DNA of 12,797 nucleotides, taken from contig DOTG01000012.1 of NCBI GenBank assembly GCA_003512955.1, positions 1 to 12,797 on the forward strand, in the 5' to 3' direction. Made by a program: the position numbers and the translations under genes. Below, one piece after another: positions 1 through 6,485 of this stretch. Below the pieces are notes generated by a model. That model worked only from the letters and a program-made list of their open reading frames with translations. It was not told where the DNA came from and did no database searches. The stretch's first letter is position 1. Each line of letters starts with the position of its first letter. This stretch comes from Marinilabiliales bacterium. GTDB taxonomy: Bacteria > Bacteroidota > Bacteroidia > Bacteroidales > SZUA-534.

Positions 1-2
1 GC

Positions 3-986
3 TTAGGTCGAACTCACGTTAAAATAACAAACCAAACAGCAATCAGACAGGGAATAAGAAATGCTTTAAATCAGATAGAATCAGAATATGAAGATATTCA
101 ACTTTTAATTGAAGAAGCAACAAGAAATATGCCTGGTAGTCCAAATATACCAGCAACAATTTTTGCAAAGATTAGCAATTCTGATATTTTTATATGTGAC
201 TTAACAACAATAAATTCATCTGATTCTACAAATCGTAAAGTACCAAACCCTAATGTTTTAATTGAGCTTGGTTATGCAATTGCGAAGTTAGGTTGGTCAA
301 GAATTATTCTATTGTTCAATACAAATTTTGGTGACTTTCCGAATGACATGCCATTTGATATTGATAGGCATAGAGCAAGTAATTACTGTATCATTGATAA
401 AAATGATAATAATGGAAAAAAAAATCTATCTTCACTTTTGAAAATTGCGATTAAAACGATAATCGAACAAGACCCTATAAAGGAATCTGACAATCCAGAA
501 GAGACTGAAGAAGAAAAAAAACGAAGATTGGATATTGCCAATTTGAAATGGTTAATGAATTCTTTTCACATAAATTCATTTGACACTTTCATCGAATACA
601 TGCCTGATTTCATAATCAGTCGGATTTTTTATTTTAAGGATGGATTTATTGGAACTATGGATAGTAGTCATTTTCACCTATATGATAAAAAACTCTTACA
701 ATTAATAATTGATTTCCGAAATAACTGGGTAAAGTCATTATCCTTTTCAGAACATTATGGTCCAGACAATGCAGGGAAAGGTTATAATTATTATATTCCT
801 GCAGATATATTTCCAAACGAGAAATCAGAAAAGGATTTCCATTTTCTAGTTGATTTACGAAATATACTTATTGGCAATCTCAAATCACTTTTAGATTATA
901 TTCGAACAGATTATTTAGAAGTTAATTTAGAGGAAACAAGTAAAACTGCTTTTGAGAATTATAAGAGCTTTATGGATGAAGAATAA
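3..986 (+). CDS. TIR-like nucleotide-binding-fold protein, 5' partial
   Basis: The reading frame is open from position 3, so the true start lies left of the window; the first in-frame ATG at 129 falls inside the domain and is unlikely to be the start. The N-terminal half has the signature SDIFICDL (about 180-210) followed by NPNVLIELGYA (about 246-278), with the Glu codon at 264-266. This pattern is typical of TIR-like/deoxyribosyltransferase-like domains that bind or cleave NAD-type nucleotides and often act as effectors in bacterial immunity. After a charged linker rich in Glu and Lys (about 490-530) comes a mostly helical C-terminal part of about 150 residues that I do not recognise. A small membrane-protein gene follows 25 bases downstream in the same direction, probably in one operon. 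A defence role is inferred from the family and the accessory setting. The fold call is moderately sure; the biochemical activity is unknown. Confidence 0.65.
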   Translation, partial: LGRTHVKITNQTAIRQGIRNALNQIESEYEDIQLLIEEATRNMPGSPNIPATIFAKISNSDIFICDLTTINSSDSTNRKVPNPNVLIELGYAIAKLGWSRIILLFNTNFGDFPNDMPFDIDRHRASNYCIIDKNDNNGKKNLSSLLKIAIKTIIEQDPIKESDNPEETEEEKKRRLDIANLKWLMNSFHINSFDTFIEYMPDFIISRIFYFKDGFIGTMDSSHFHLYDKKLLQLIIDFRNNWVKSLSFSEHYGPDNAGKGYNYYIPADIFPNEKSEKDFHFLVDLRNILIGNLKSLLDYIRTDYLEVNLEETSKTAFENYKSFMDEE

Positions 987-1011
987 ACTACATTGCAAAT
1001 AAACAAACTTG

Positions 1012-1959
1012 ATGATAAACTTAATAATTGGAATAATTGGTGTATTACTCACAGGAATTGGAGTATTTGTAGGTATTCGACCTTTACAAAGGATTAACAT
1101 CTCATTCATTTTGTTGGATAATTTTTCCTTATTTAATAAGGTAACTAAACGATTTGACCAGATTAATATACAATACTCAAACAAAACGGTTAAGGAGAAT
1201 ATTTTTCTACTCAAAGGTTGTTATATTAATAGGGGGTATAAAGATATTATTGGTAAAAATCTAATAAAACCTTTAAGATTCAGTATCGAAAAACCTTATA
1301 AAATAATAGAATACAACATAACAAAAACATCCAAAGACCTAGAAGTTTCAGCCGAGAAAATATCTAAAAAAGAAATAGAATTTAATTGGGACTTATTGAA
1401 GAGAGGCGAGTATTTTACTTTTGATTTGTTAATAGAACAATCAAAGAAAACTGATAATGAATTAAATCTAATACCGAGAAAAAAGTACCATTCACTATAT
1501 CGAGTTGAAAACTCTAGAAAAAATATTAGCCATCGTGATTATTCAGTATTTGAAAAATATGGCTCAATTAAATATCTATTATTTGCTATTGCTTTGCTTT
1601 TAGGTGTTTACTCATATGATAACTTCACAAAAATCCCTTATGATTTGACTCATTATATTGAAAAGGACAGTGCAAAATATGTGGTTAGCCTAGCTATAAA
1701 TTCTTCTGATTCTATTATTGTTAAAAATAGTAATTATAACATTGAATACAAATTAAGTAGCAATCAAAAATTGAAAGAATTAGGAGTGATACCATATCTC
1801 TCTTATTCTAAATTTGAGCAAACTATCAATTATATTAATGGAGGATTATATAGTATTATTACTTTGCTTCTTTTATTTTTTGGATGCGTAATGACGTATA
1901 GGATAAGAATACTGAATAAAATTGTTAAGGATAACAACTACACACAACACCGCATATAA
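1012..1959 (+). CDS. Three-helix membrane protein of unknown function
   Basis: I do not recognise a named family. The protein (315 residues from ATG 1012; a TTG at 1009 directly before it is an alternative start) begins with a hydrophobic helix (about residues 2-19). A soluble stretch of about 165 residues follows, with alternating hydrophobic/polar segments that look like a beta-sandwich. Two more hydrophobic helices lie near residues 186-201 and 279-296. The 25-base gap from the TIR-like gene suggests co-transcription, so the two may work together, for example as a cytoplasmic effector and a membrane partner; this is inference. The last codons and the TAA stop lie inside the left arm of the hairpin repeat at 1941-2070, as cassette genes often do with their recombination site. 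No Shine-Dalgarno sequence is evident. Base composition is very A+T-rich, like its neighbours on both sides. Confidence 0.6.
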   Translation: MINLIIGIIGVLLTGIGVFVGIRPLQRINISFILLDNFSLFNKVTKRFDQINIQYSNKTVKENIFLLKGCYINRGYKDIIGKNLIKPLRFSIEKPYKIIEYNITKTSKDLEVSAEKISKKEIEFNWDLLKRGEYFTFDLLIEQSKKTDNELNLIPRKKYHSLYRVENSRKNISHRDYSVFEKYGSIKYLLFAIALLLGVYSYDNFTKIPYDLTHYIEKDSAKYVVSLAINSSDSIIVKNSNYNIEYKLSSNQKLKELGVIPYLSYSKFEQTINYINGGLYSIITLLLLFFGCVMTYRIRILNKIVKDNNYTQHRI

Positions 1960-2070
1960 AGCAGTTGCGGGTTAGTGCAAACTTGAAACCATGAATAAGA
2001 AATTAACTATATTGGCAAACCGAAAGGAAGTGCAAGCAAGCGCAACCGCTTCATATGCGAAACGTTAGCG
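1941..2070. repeat. Large imperfect inverted repeat with attC-like layout
   Basis: The left arm at 1951-1984 (CGCATATAAAGCAGTTGCG and following bases) pairs with the right arm at 2028-2059 (ending CCGCTTCATATGCG), with a few mismatches and a middle of about 43 bases. Outside the arms, CACAAC (1943-1948) can partly pair with the GTTAG of AACGTTAGCGG (2061-2071). A long imperfect hairpin with short outer boxes, overlapping the 3' end of the upstream gene, resembles an integron attC site. The outer box GTTAGCG does not fit the strict GTTRRRY consensus and no integrase is in the window, so attC identity is not shown. It may belong to another family of Bacteroidota cassette repeats. Confidence 0.6.
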
Positions 2071-2156
2071 GTCATTGTAAAATGAGCACATTCCAAAATA
2101 GATTGATAGAAAAGTTATCTATTTCTCCAAGGCTGATTAATTACTGTTGCTAACGA

Positions 2157-2405
2157 GGGAGCGTCTTCGAATGAAAAGTTGAGTTATTTTTGTGATGACT
2201 CTTTGTATGACCGATTCTTAAAGTGGTGCTTTTAAAGCTCGTGGCGCATTCTGGTTGAAATGTAAAAAAGCCCTTGAAGTACGATTTCAAAGGCCTGTTG
2301 ATAATTACAGTGGTGGTACCGAGACTTCGGTAACCCCGTTCATAATAATTCTCGATTCAAAGATACATTTCCTGAGAGTCTTTTTTAATAATTAAATGGA
2401 TAAAA
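2157..2405 (+). ncRNA. Structured IS110 leader, candidate bridge RNA
   Basis: This stretch before the transposase has no plausible gene but contains clear hairpins. At 2270-2294, GCCcTTGAA pairs with TTCAAaGGC around a 7-base loop. At 2315-2335, GGTACCGA pairs with TCGGTaACC around a 4-base loop with one bulged A. Active IS110 elements express a bridge RNA from this position that guides the recombinase to donor and target through two internal loops. The location and structure fit that role. The guide segments cannot be assigned without the exact element ends. Confidence 0.4.
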
Positions 2406-3785
2406 ATGGCTCTGAAAAAGAAAATTGGAATGGAAATTATCAATGCCAATGCAGCAGGCATAGATGTTGGTAGCAAATCTCATTTTGTTGCAGTAGGACA
2501 ATCTTTAGAGGATGTAAAAGAGTTTGGTGTATATGCTGAAGATTTAGTTATACTTTGTGAGTGGCTTTTGTCTTTCGGGATCACAACAGTAGCATTGGAA
2601 TCGACAGGCGATTACTGGCAAAACCTGTATGTGGAACTACAAAAGCATGGATTAGAAGTAGTCTTATGTAATGGGAAGTTTACAAAACATGCCAAAGGCA
2701 AAAAGACCGGTGTAAAAGATAGCCGGTGGATACAAAAGCTACATTCATTAGGATTACTGACAAGCAGTTTTTTGCCGGACGAAACAACAGAAATACTGCG
2801 GACTTATTGTCGGCAAAGAACAAACTGGATAGAATTGGCTGCAAGTGCATCTCGAAAAATGCAGAAGTACCTGAAATTCTTAAACTTTCGATTAGATGTA
2901 GTTGTAAATGATGTTTGTGGCCAAACAGGCTTAAAAATAATCGAAGATATTTGCAATGGAAATTTAGACCCGTATTCACTTGCAGAACATAGGCATTACA
3001 ATTGCAGAAAGCCTAAAGAAGAAATAGCCAAAGCCTTACATGGTAATAATCGTAAGGATTTTCTTTTTGGGTTAAAACAAGAGTTCGACAGCTATAATTT
3101 TTTTCAGAAGAAAATAAAGGCATGCGATAAGGAAATTGAGCAATTAGTGAAGCAGGAGATTAAGAAGAGCCCCCAAAAGCAAATCCATAAAACAACAGAC
3201 AAACCATACAAAAGGATTAATAAAAATGCAGTTGACATCAAGAACTTTAATCAAATTGCTTTTCAATATTTTGGTGGAGTAGATTTAATGGCAATCGAAG
3301 GTGTCAGTCACGCTACTGTAATGGCAGTAATGAGCGAAATAGGAATAGATGGATTCAGGAAATTTAAATCAGCAAAAGAGTTTTGCTCTTGGTTAAGACT
3401 GGCTCCGAACAATAAAATATCAGGAGGAAAGGTCTTGAGTAACCGTATTCCAAAAGGGAGTAATAGATTGAAAATTGCTTTACGTCATTCAGCCAATGCA
3501 ATAGGAAATTTAAAAGACACCCACCTTTCAAACTTTTTTGGACGAATTGCATATCGAAAAGGTCGTCAGGCAGCTGTAAGTGCAACTGCAAGAAAACTAG
3601 CAACAGTTATTTGGACGATGATAACTAAAAAAGTACTTTACAATCCGCCAACTGAATATCTGTTCCTGGACCAAAAAAGGAAGATGGGATTGGTAAATAG
3701 AATTAAAAAACAAATGGCTAAATTCGATATAAAACCGGAAGAAATTGGAATTGGTAACTCACTGATTCCCAACTACAATTTTTGA
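2406..3785 (+). CDS. IS110-family transposase (DEDD), one catalytic Asp replaced
   Basis: This protein is a DNA recombinase of the IS110/Piv type. The N-terminal RuvC-like DEDD domain shows D20 (in GIDVGSKSH), E65 (in ALESTGDYW) and D105 (in VKDSRWIQKL). The C-terminal transposase_20 domain includes the ISGGK segment, with the expected serine nucleophile at residue 339 (codon 3420-3422). Length is 459 residues, near or slightly above the usual 340-450. The fourth acidic position, expected as Asp three residues before D105 (TDxKD in relatives), is Gly102 here, codon GGT at 2709-2711. One A-to-G transition from GAT would give this change, so the enzyme may be inactive. The frame is otherwise intact. 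The ATG at 2406 is preceded by an A-rich stretch and no clear ribosome site. It lies between the attC-like repeat and the Fic gene. Confidence 0.92.
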   Translation: MALKKKIGMEIINANAAGIDVGSKSHFVAVGQSLEDVKEFGVYAEDLVILCEWLLSFGITTVALESTGDYWQNLYVELQKHGLEVVLCNGKFTKHAKGKKTGVKDSRWIQKLHSLGLLTSSFLPDETTEILRTYCRQRTNWIELAASASRKMQKYLKFLNFRLDVVVNDVCGQTGLKIIEDICNGNLDPYSLAEHRHYNCRKPKEEIAKALHGNNRKDFLFGLKQEFDSYNFFQKKIKACDKEIEQLVKQEIKKSPQKQIHKTTDKPYKRINKNAVDIKNFNQIAFQYFGGVDLMAIEGVSHATVMAVMSEIGIDGFRKFKSAKEFCSWLRLAPNNKISGGKVLSNRIPKGSNRLKIALRHSANAIGNLKDTHLSNFFGRIAYRKGRQAAVSATARKLATVIWTMITKKVLYNPPTEYLFLDQKRKMGLVNRIKKQMAKFDIKPEEIGIGNSLIPNYNF

Positions 3786-3808
3786 CGTTAGTCATAATTT
3801 GAACGAAC

Positions 3809-3886
3809 CGATATCGTATAAATTAAGCTCATATCGTATCATGATTTTCGGATATTTATCGAATAAAAACGAATCATATCGTATCA
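3809..3886. promoter_or_regulatory. Cluster of direct repeats before fic, candidate operator
   Basis: The 9-mer ATATCGTAT occurs three times in the 130 bases before the Fic gene, at 3811-3819, 3831-3839 and 3876-3884. The last two copies share the longer 13-mer TCATATCGTATCA (3829-3841 and 3874-3886). Copies one and two are 20 bp apart, about two helical turns, and lie on the same face of the helix. A weaker version occurs near 3852-3862. The Fic protein ends in a winged-helix DNA-binding domain, so autoregulation at these sites is a reasonable inference. Confidence 0.5.
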
Positions 3887-3903
3887 AATTGAGATTCTAT
3901 TGA

Positions 3904-3911
3904 TATATTTG
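3904..3911 (+). promoter_or_regulatory. Possible -7 box for fic
   Basis: TATATTTG matches the Bacteroidota -7 consensus TAnnTTTG and ends 4 bases before the Fic start codon, which would give a leaderless or nearly leaderless transcript. No TTG lies at the usual distance of about 19-20 bases upstream (the nearest, at 3889-3891, is too close), so the match may be chance in A+T-rich DNA. Confidence 0.25.
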
Positions 3912-3915
3912 GAAC

Positions 3916-4956
3916 ATGGAAAATAAAGTATATACATTCACACTTAATATCGATTGGGAATTAATCCGACAGATAAGTCAAATTGACCGATTTGATGCTT
4001 CATGGACTACGATTGAAAAGAAAGAAGGACAAAGTTTAAAGCAATTAAAAACGATTGCTACAGTTCGTAGCGTTGGGGCTTCAACACGAATTGAAGGTTC
4101 AAAAATGACTGATGAAGAAGTTGAAGTTTTGCTTAAAGAAATTGACATCACAAAAATTGTCGATAGAGATTCTCAAGAAGTTATAGGATATTTTGAAACC
4201 CTTGATTTAATTTCGGAATCACATGAAGAAATATCAATAACAGAAAGCAGCCTGAAAAACTTGCACAATATTTTAATGAAATACAGCAAGAAAGACCAGT
4301 GGCATAAAGGTGATTACAAGCAACATAGCAATGCTGTAGAAGCCAAACTTCCCGATGGAACCCGACAGATAATATTTCAGACCACAGAAGCTGGATTCCC
4401 GACACAGGATGCAATGAGATTTCTAATTGATTGGTATGTAAATGACAATGAAACTCATCCATTAGTAAAATGTGCATTGTTTGCCTACGAATTTGTAAGC
4501 ATTCATCCGTTTCAAGACGGAAATGGTCGTTTGAGCAGATTGCTTTCAACTTTACTTTTACTAAAACATGGATATAAATGGATTCAATATGTAAGTTTTG
4601 AACACGAAATCGAAAGTAGAAAAACTGAATACTATAGAGTTTTAAGGAGTTGTCAAGCACAAAGACCCAATGAAGATGTAACGGATTGGATTCGATTTTT
4701 CTTTGATGCTCTTGGAAATATTCAGACTCAACTAATGATAAAACTTGAAAGCAAAGGAGTTGAAACGCGATTATCGCCACGAGAAAAATCCATATTAACT
4801 TTTATAGAAAATAATGCGGGATGTAAATCGGGAGATATTGCAAAAAAACTTGGCATTCCAAGTCCGACAGTTAAACGGATTTTACCAGAATTGATTGAAA
4901 AAAGTTTGATTGAGAAGTTTGGGACAGGACCTGGGACTAATTATTCGATAAAATAA
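3916..4956 (+). CDS. Fic family protein (predicted AMP transferase) with C-terminal winged helix
   Basis: Fic enzymes usually transfer AMP or another nucleotide part to a hydroxyl side chain of a target protein. The active-site motif HPFQDGNGRLSR is complete at residues 197-208, with the catalytic His and the anion-binding GNGR loop. An inhibitory helix motif of the form S/TxxxEG is present N-terminally at residues 56-61 (STRIEG), which makes this a class II Fic protein with a built-in brake. The C-terminal 60 residues (about 286-346) form a winged helix-turn-helix, seen in KSGDIAKKLGI and SPTVKRILPELIEKSLIEK. Length (346 residues) is normal for Fic/winged-helix fusions. It is not preceded by an antitoxin gene, as expected when inhibition is internal. 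The direct repeats upstream suggest DNA binding by its own winged helix. The gene is bounded by the IS110 element and the second cassette repeat. The family is sure; the target is unknown. Confidence 0.93.
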   Translation: MENKVYTFTLNIDWELIRQISQIDRFDASWTTIEKKEGQSLKQLKTIATVRSVGASTRIEGSKMTDEEVEVLLKEIDITKIVDRDSQEVIGYFETLDLISESHEEISITESSLKNLHNILMKYSKKDQWHKGDYKQHSNAVEAKLPDGTRQIIFQTTEAGFPTQDAMRFLIDWYVNDNETHPLVKCALFAYEFVSIHPFQDGNGRLSRLLSTLLLLKHGYKWIQYVSFEHEIESRKTEYYRVLRSCQAQRPNEDVTDWIRFFFDALGNIQTQLMIKLESKGVETRLSPREKSILTFIENNAGCKSGDIAKKLGIPSPTVKRILPELIEKSLIEKFGTGPGTNYSIK

Positions 4957-4959
4957 AAA

Positions 4960-5079
4960 AACACCCTACATGTATAAAAACAATAGCTGAAATAGTAGTA
5001 AATTCAAGGGTTGTAGCCCGCTTCAACTTTTGTGCTTTTTGAAAGTGAAGCACAATGCTAGCGCCTACTTTTCATATGC
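4960..5079. repeat. Second attC-like repeat, apparently split by the intron
   Basis: This stretch starts 4 bases after the Fic stop. Its right edge carries TTCATATGC, which matches the right arm of the repeat at 1941-2070 (TTCATATGCG). After the intron the sequence resumes as CAAACGTTA, matching GAAACGTTA of the first repeat. An internal hairpin is perfect: TTGTGCTT (5030-5037) with AAGCACAA (5048-5055). The outer pairing between about 4970 and 5075 is poor, so membership in the same repeat family rests mainly on the shared right edge and the position after a gene. Confidence 0.4.
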
Positions 5080-5683
5080 GTGCCAAGAAGTAGAACATCG
5101 GCCTTAAACAGTTCTACATGCTTTAATAGAGATGGTGGAACCGACCCACCGAAGTCGCTTTGTAGGAAGGGGCTTCAAACCACCTAAAGGTTCTGTAGTA
5201 AAGAGATATGGTGCTGAGCGTTTAGGAAAATATAATCCATGAGGTTATCAGGTAAGTGTAAAAGAGATGAATGAAAGTGAACCTCTGATAAAGTGTCGAG
5301 AAAGTGGGACATTCTGTCAAAAGCCGTAGAGGTATGAATGCGGTGATAAGTACAACGGATACCTATTTACCGGTTGTATGGCAGGCGTCTTACAAGAGGC
5401 AAGAACTTTATCCGGGCACGGCTATGGAACTTGAGAATCCCGATAATTAATCAGGAGGCAGACTAACTCGTAGTAGTAATGATGCTCCCGTAATGGGAGC
5501 GGAGCGAAGGGGTTAGCTAATATAGCTGAATAAATTGCCAACCAGCAATGGGATGAACTACAAAAATAAGCTATATTAGAAGAGCGGTATGACTGGAGAC
5601 TGACACAGCCTGTCCCTATTTTTTTCATCGGGATACGGTTCTGTGAAAGGCTTGGGGTGACCCCCTTTGACTACCTAGTCCAT
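5080..5683 (+). mobile_element. ORF-less group II intron, probably degenerate
   Basis: The segment starts with GTGCC, close to the GUGYG intron start. Its interior carries the usual DI-DIII landmarks of bacterial ltrA-type introns, including GGAACTTGAGAATCCCG (about 5426-5442), AGACTAACTCGTAGTA (about 5460-5475) and the hairpin GCTCCC/GGGAGC (5484-5500). In related introns the reverse transcriptase gene sits in domain IV after the GGGGTTAGC segment. Here domain IV is only a perfect 11-bp stem (5517-5527 with 5569-5579) closing a 41-base loop, so no maturase is encoded. Domains V and VI follow at once. The 3' end is placed after CCAT at 5683, because this gives an AT end and joins exons that match the first repeat except for one base. 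The intron could only splice or move with a maturase supplied in trans. Confidence 0.82.
5581..5683 (+). ncRNA. Group II intron domains V and VI, atypical domain V
   Basis: The domain V base strands are GAGCGGTAT (5582-5590) and ATACGGTTCT (5633-5642), with the catalytic AGC triad at 5583-5585. They pair except for one G-G opposition (G5586), where the usual sequence has a C-G pair. The domain is about 62 bases long instead of about 34: roughly 28 extra bases containing a T7 run lie between the apical GGAGAC segment and the returning strand. Domain VI follows with GGGG/CCCC pairing (5654-5665) and the CTAC segment that usually carries the branch adenosine. The changes argue against an active ribozyme. 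Confidence 0.6.
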
Positions 5684-6266
5684 CAAACGTTATATTTATG
5701 TAACAATTGGTCTTATCATGTTTTTATTAAACTACACTGCGTACGGATAGATTCAGAATTGTTAAACGAACGTTTAAAACCTGGAGAAGGTACTAAAAGA
5801 TGGGATAATACCATTTTGGGATTATCATTCCTTGTTACAATTTCAATGTATGTAATTGCAGGCCTTGATTCCGGACGTTATCGTTGGTCTCCCGATTTTC
5901 ATTGGAGCATAAATCTCATAGGGATAATTCTAACAATATTAGGACAACTTCTGTTTCTTGTTGCCCAAAAGCAAAATAGATTTTTCTCAAGTGCAGTCCG
6001 GATACAAACAAATAGAGAACATGTTGTTTGTCAAACCGGGTTATATAAAACAGTCAGATATCCTGCATATTTAGGTTCAATTATCCAGTCCTTAGGGTTT
6101 CCATTACTCTTTGGTTCTCTTTGGAGCATAATACCCATCTGTTTGTCGATTGTTTTACTTGGTAACAAGGACAAACCTGGAAGACAAAACTTTAAAAAAT
6201 GAATTGCAGGGTTATCTTGAATATTCTAATAAAACTTGTTATAAGATAATTCCATATTTTTGGTAA
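5684..6266 (+). pseudogene. Isoprenylcysteine carboxyl methyltransferase-like protein, truncated and frameshifted
   Basis: Family members are small integral membrane methyltransferases that use S-adenosylmethionine. The recognisable part starts near 5747 with the ELLNER and KPGEGTKRWD segment. It then has hydrophobic helices (about 5815-5870 and 5905-5965), the GLYKTVRYPAYLG box (about 6040-6078) that is the hallmark of the family, and a last hydrophobic segment to about 6160. The first helices expected before ELLNER are missing; the sequence there is the intron and its flank. The frame ends early at 6202, but the family C-terminus continues in another frame from about 6163 (TRTNLEDKTLKNELQGYLEY and on to PYFW) to TAA at 6264-6266. 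Removing one G at 6160-6162 restores it. An open frame from a GTG at 5657 begins inside intron domain VI and is not a natural start. Both lesions make a pseudogene likely. Confidence 0.8.
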
Positions 6267-6485
6267 TAACATTCATTGGTTCATTAACTTGTGTTTGAAA
6301 TCTTGATACTTGACACAAGCTACACATTTTATCAGAACATAGAATATTAGGTGTAACACCATACAATTACGGGAGACAGAGAATATTCCAAAAATAAATT
6401 TTAAAAGTTCATAGGGTGGGGCAAACCATGGCGGTCAATTAGTAAAACAAAAAAATTAGAGTATTAACCTTAAAAATACAATGCC
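6267..6485. other. Intergenic stretch without a recognisable feature
   Basis: This is A+T-rich DNA between the decayed methyltransferase and the signalling locus. I see only a short perfect palindrome GGTGTAACACC (6350-6360) and no TAnnTTTG box at a sensible distance from a TTG, although the promoter of the next gene should be here. The change to more balanced composition begins with the next gene. Confidence 0.4.

Larger units (their letters stand above)
2069..3791 (+). mobile_element. IS110-family insertion sequence, ends approximate
   Basis: The element consists of a non-coding leader of up to about 335 bases and one transposase gene. IS110-group elements lack long terminal inverted repeats, so the ends cannot be read directly. 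The chosen limits rest on a shared ACGTTAG found at 2062-2068, at the outer edge of the attC-like repeat, and again at 3785-3791, overlapping the transposase stop; both copies are followed by TCAT within a few bases. This fits insertion into the repeat with the core sequence present at both junctions. An alternative left limit is near 2155, where GCTAACG (2149-2155) is an inverted copy of the same motif. A long leader before the transposase favours the IS110 subgroup over IS1111, whose long non-coding part is downstream. Confidence 0.5.

Noticed and set aside
1941..2070. CRISPR array or rho-independent terminator as explanation of the repeat
   Set aside because: There is only one pair of inverted arms, no regular direct repeats with spacers, and no T-run after the hairpin.
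4181..4780. Minus-strand open frame of about 200 codons
   Set aside because: It lies wholly opposite the Fic catalytic domain, whose motifs are unmistakable; the translation is low-complexity and rich in Leu, His and Gln like an antisense shadow.
5422..5628. Minus-strand open frame inside the intron
   Set aside because: It runs across intron domains I to V and has no family resemblance; the RNA structure explains the sequence.
5657..6202. An open frame from GTG 5657 as a complete 181-residue methyltransferase
   Set aside because: The GTG lies in intron domain VI, the N-terminal family helices are absent, and the family C-terminus continues in another frame past 6202; it is better described as a pseudogene.
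6350..6360. Palindrome GGTGTAACACC as an operator
   Set aside because: A single 11-base palindrome in 220 bases with no promoter element near it is not enough for a call.
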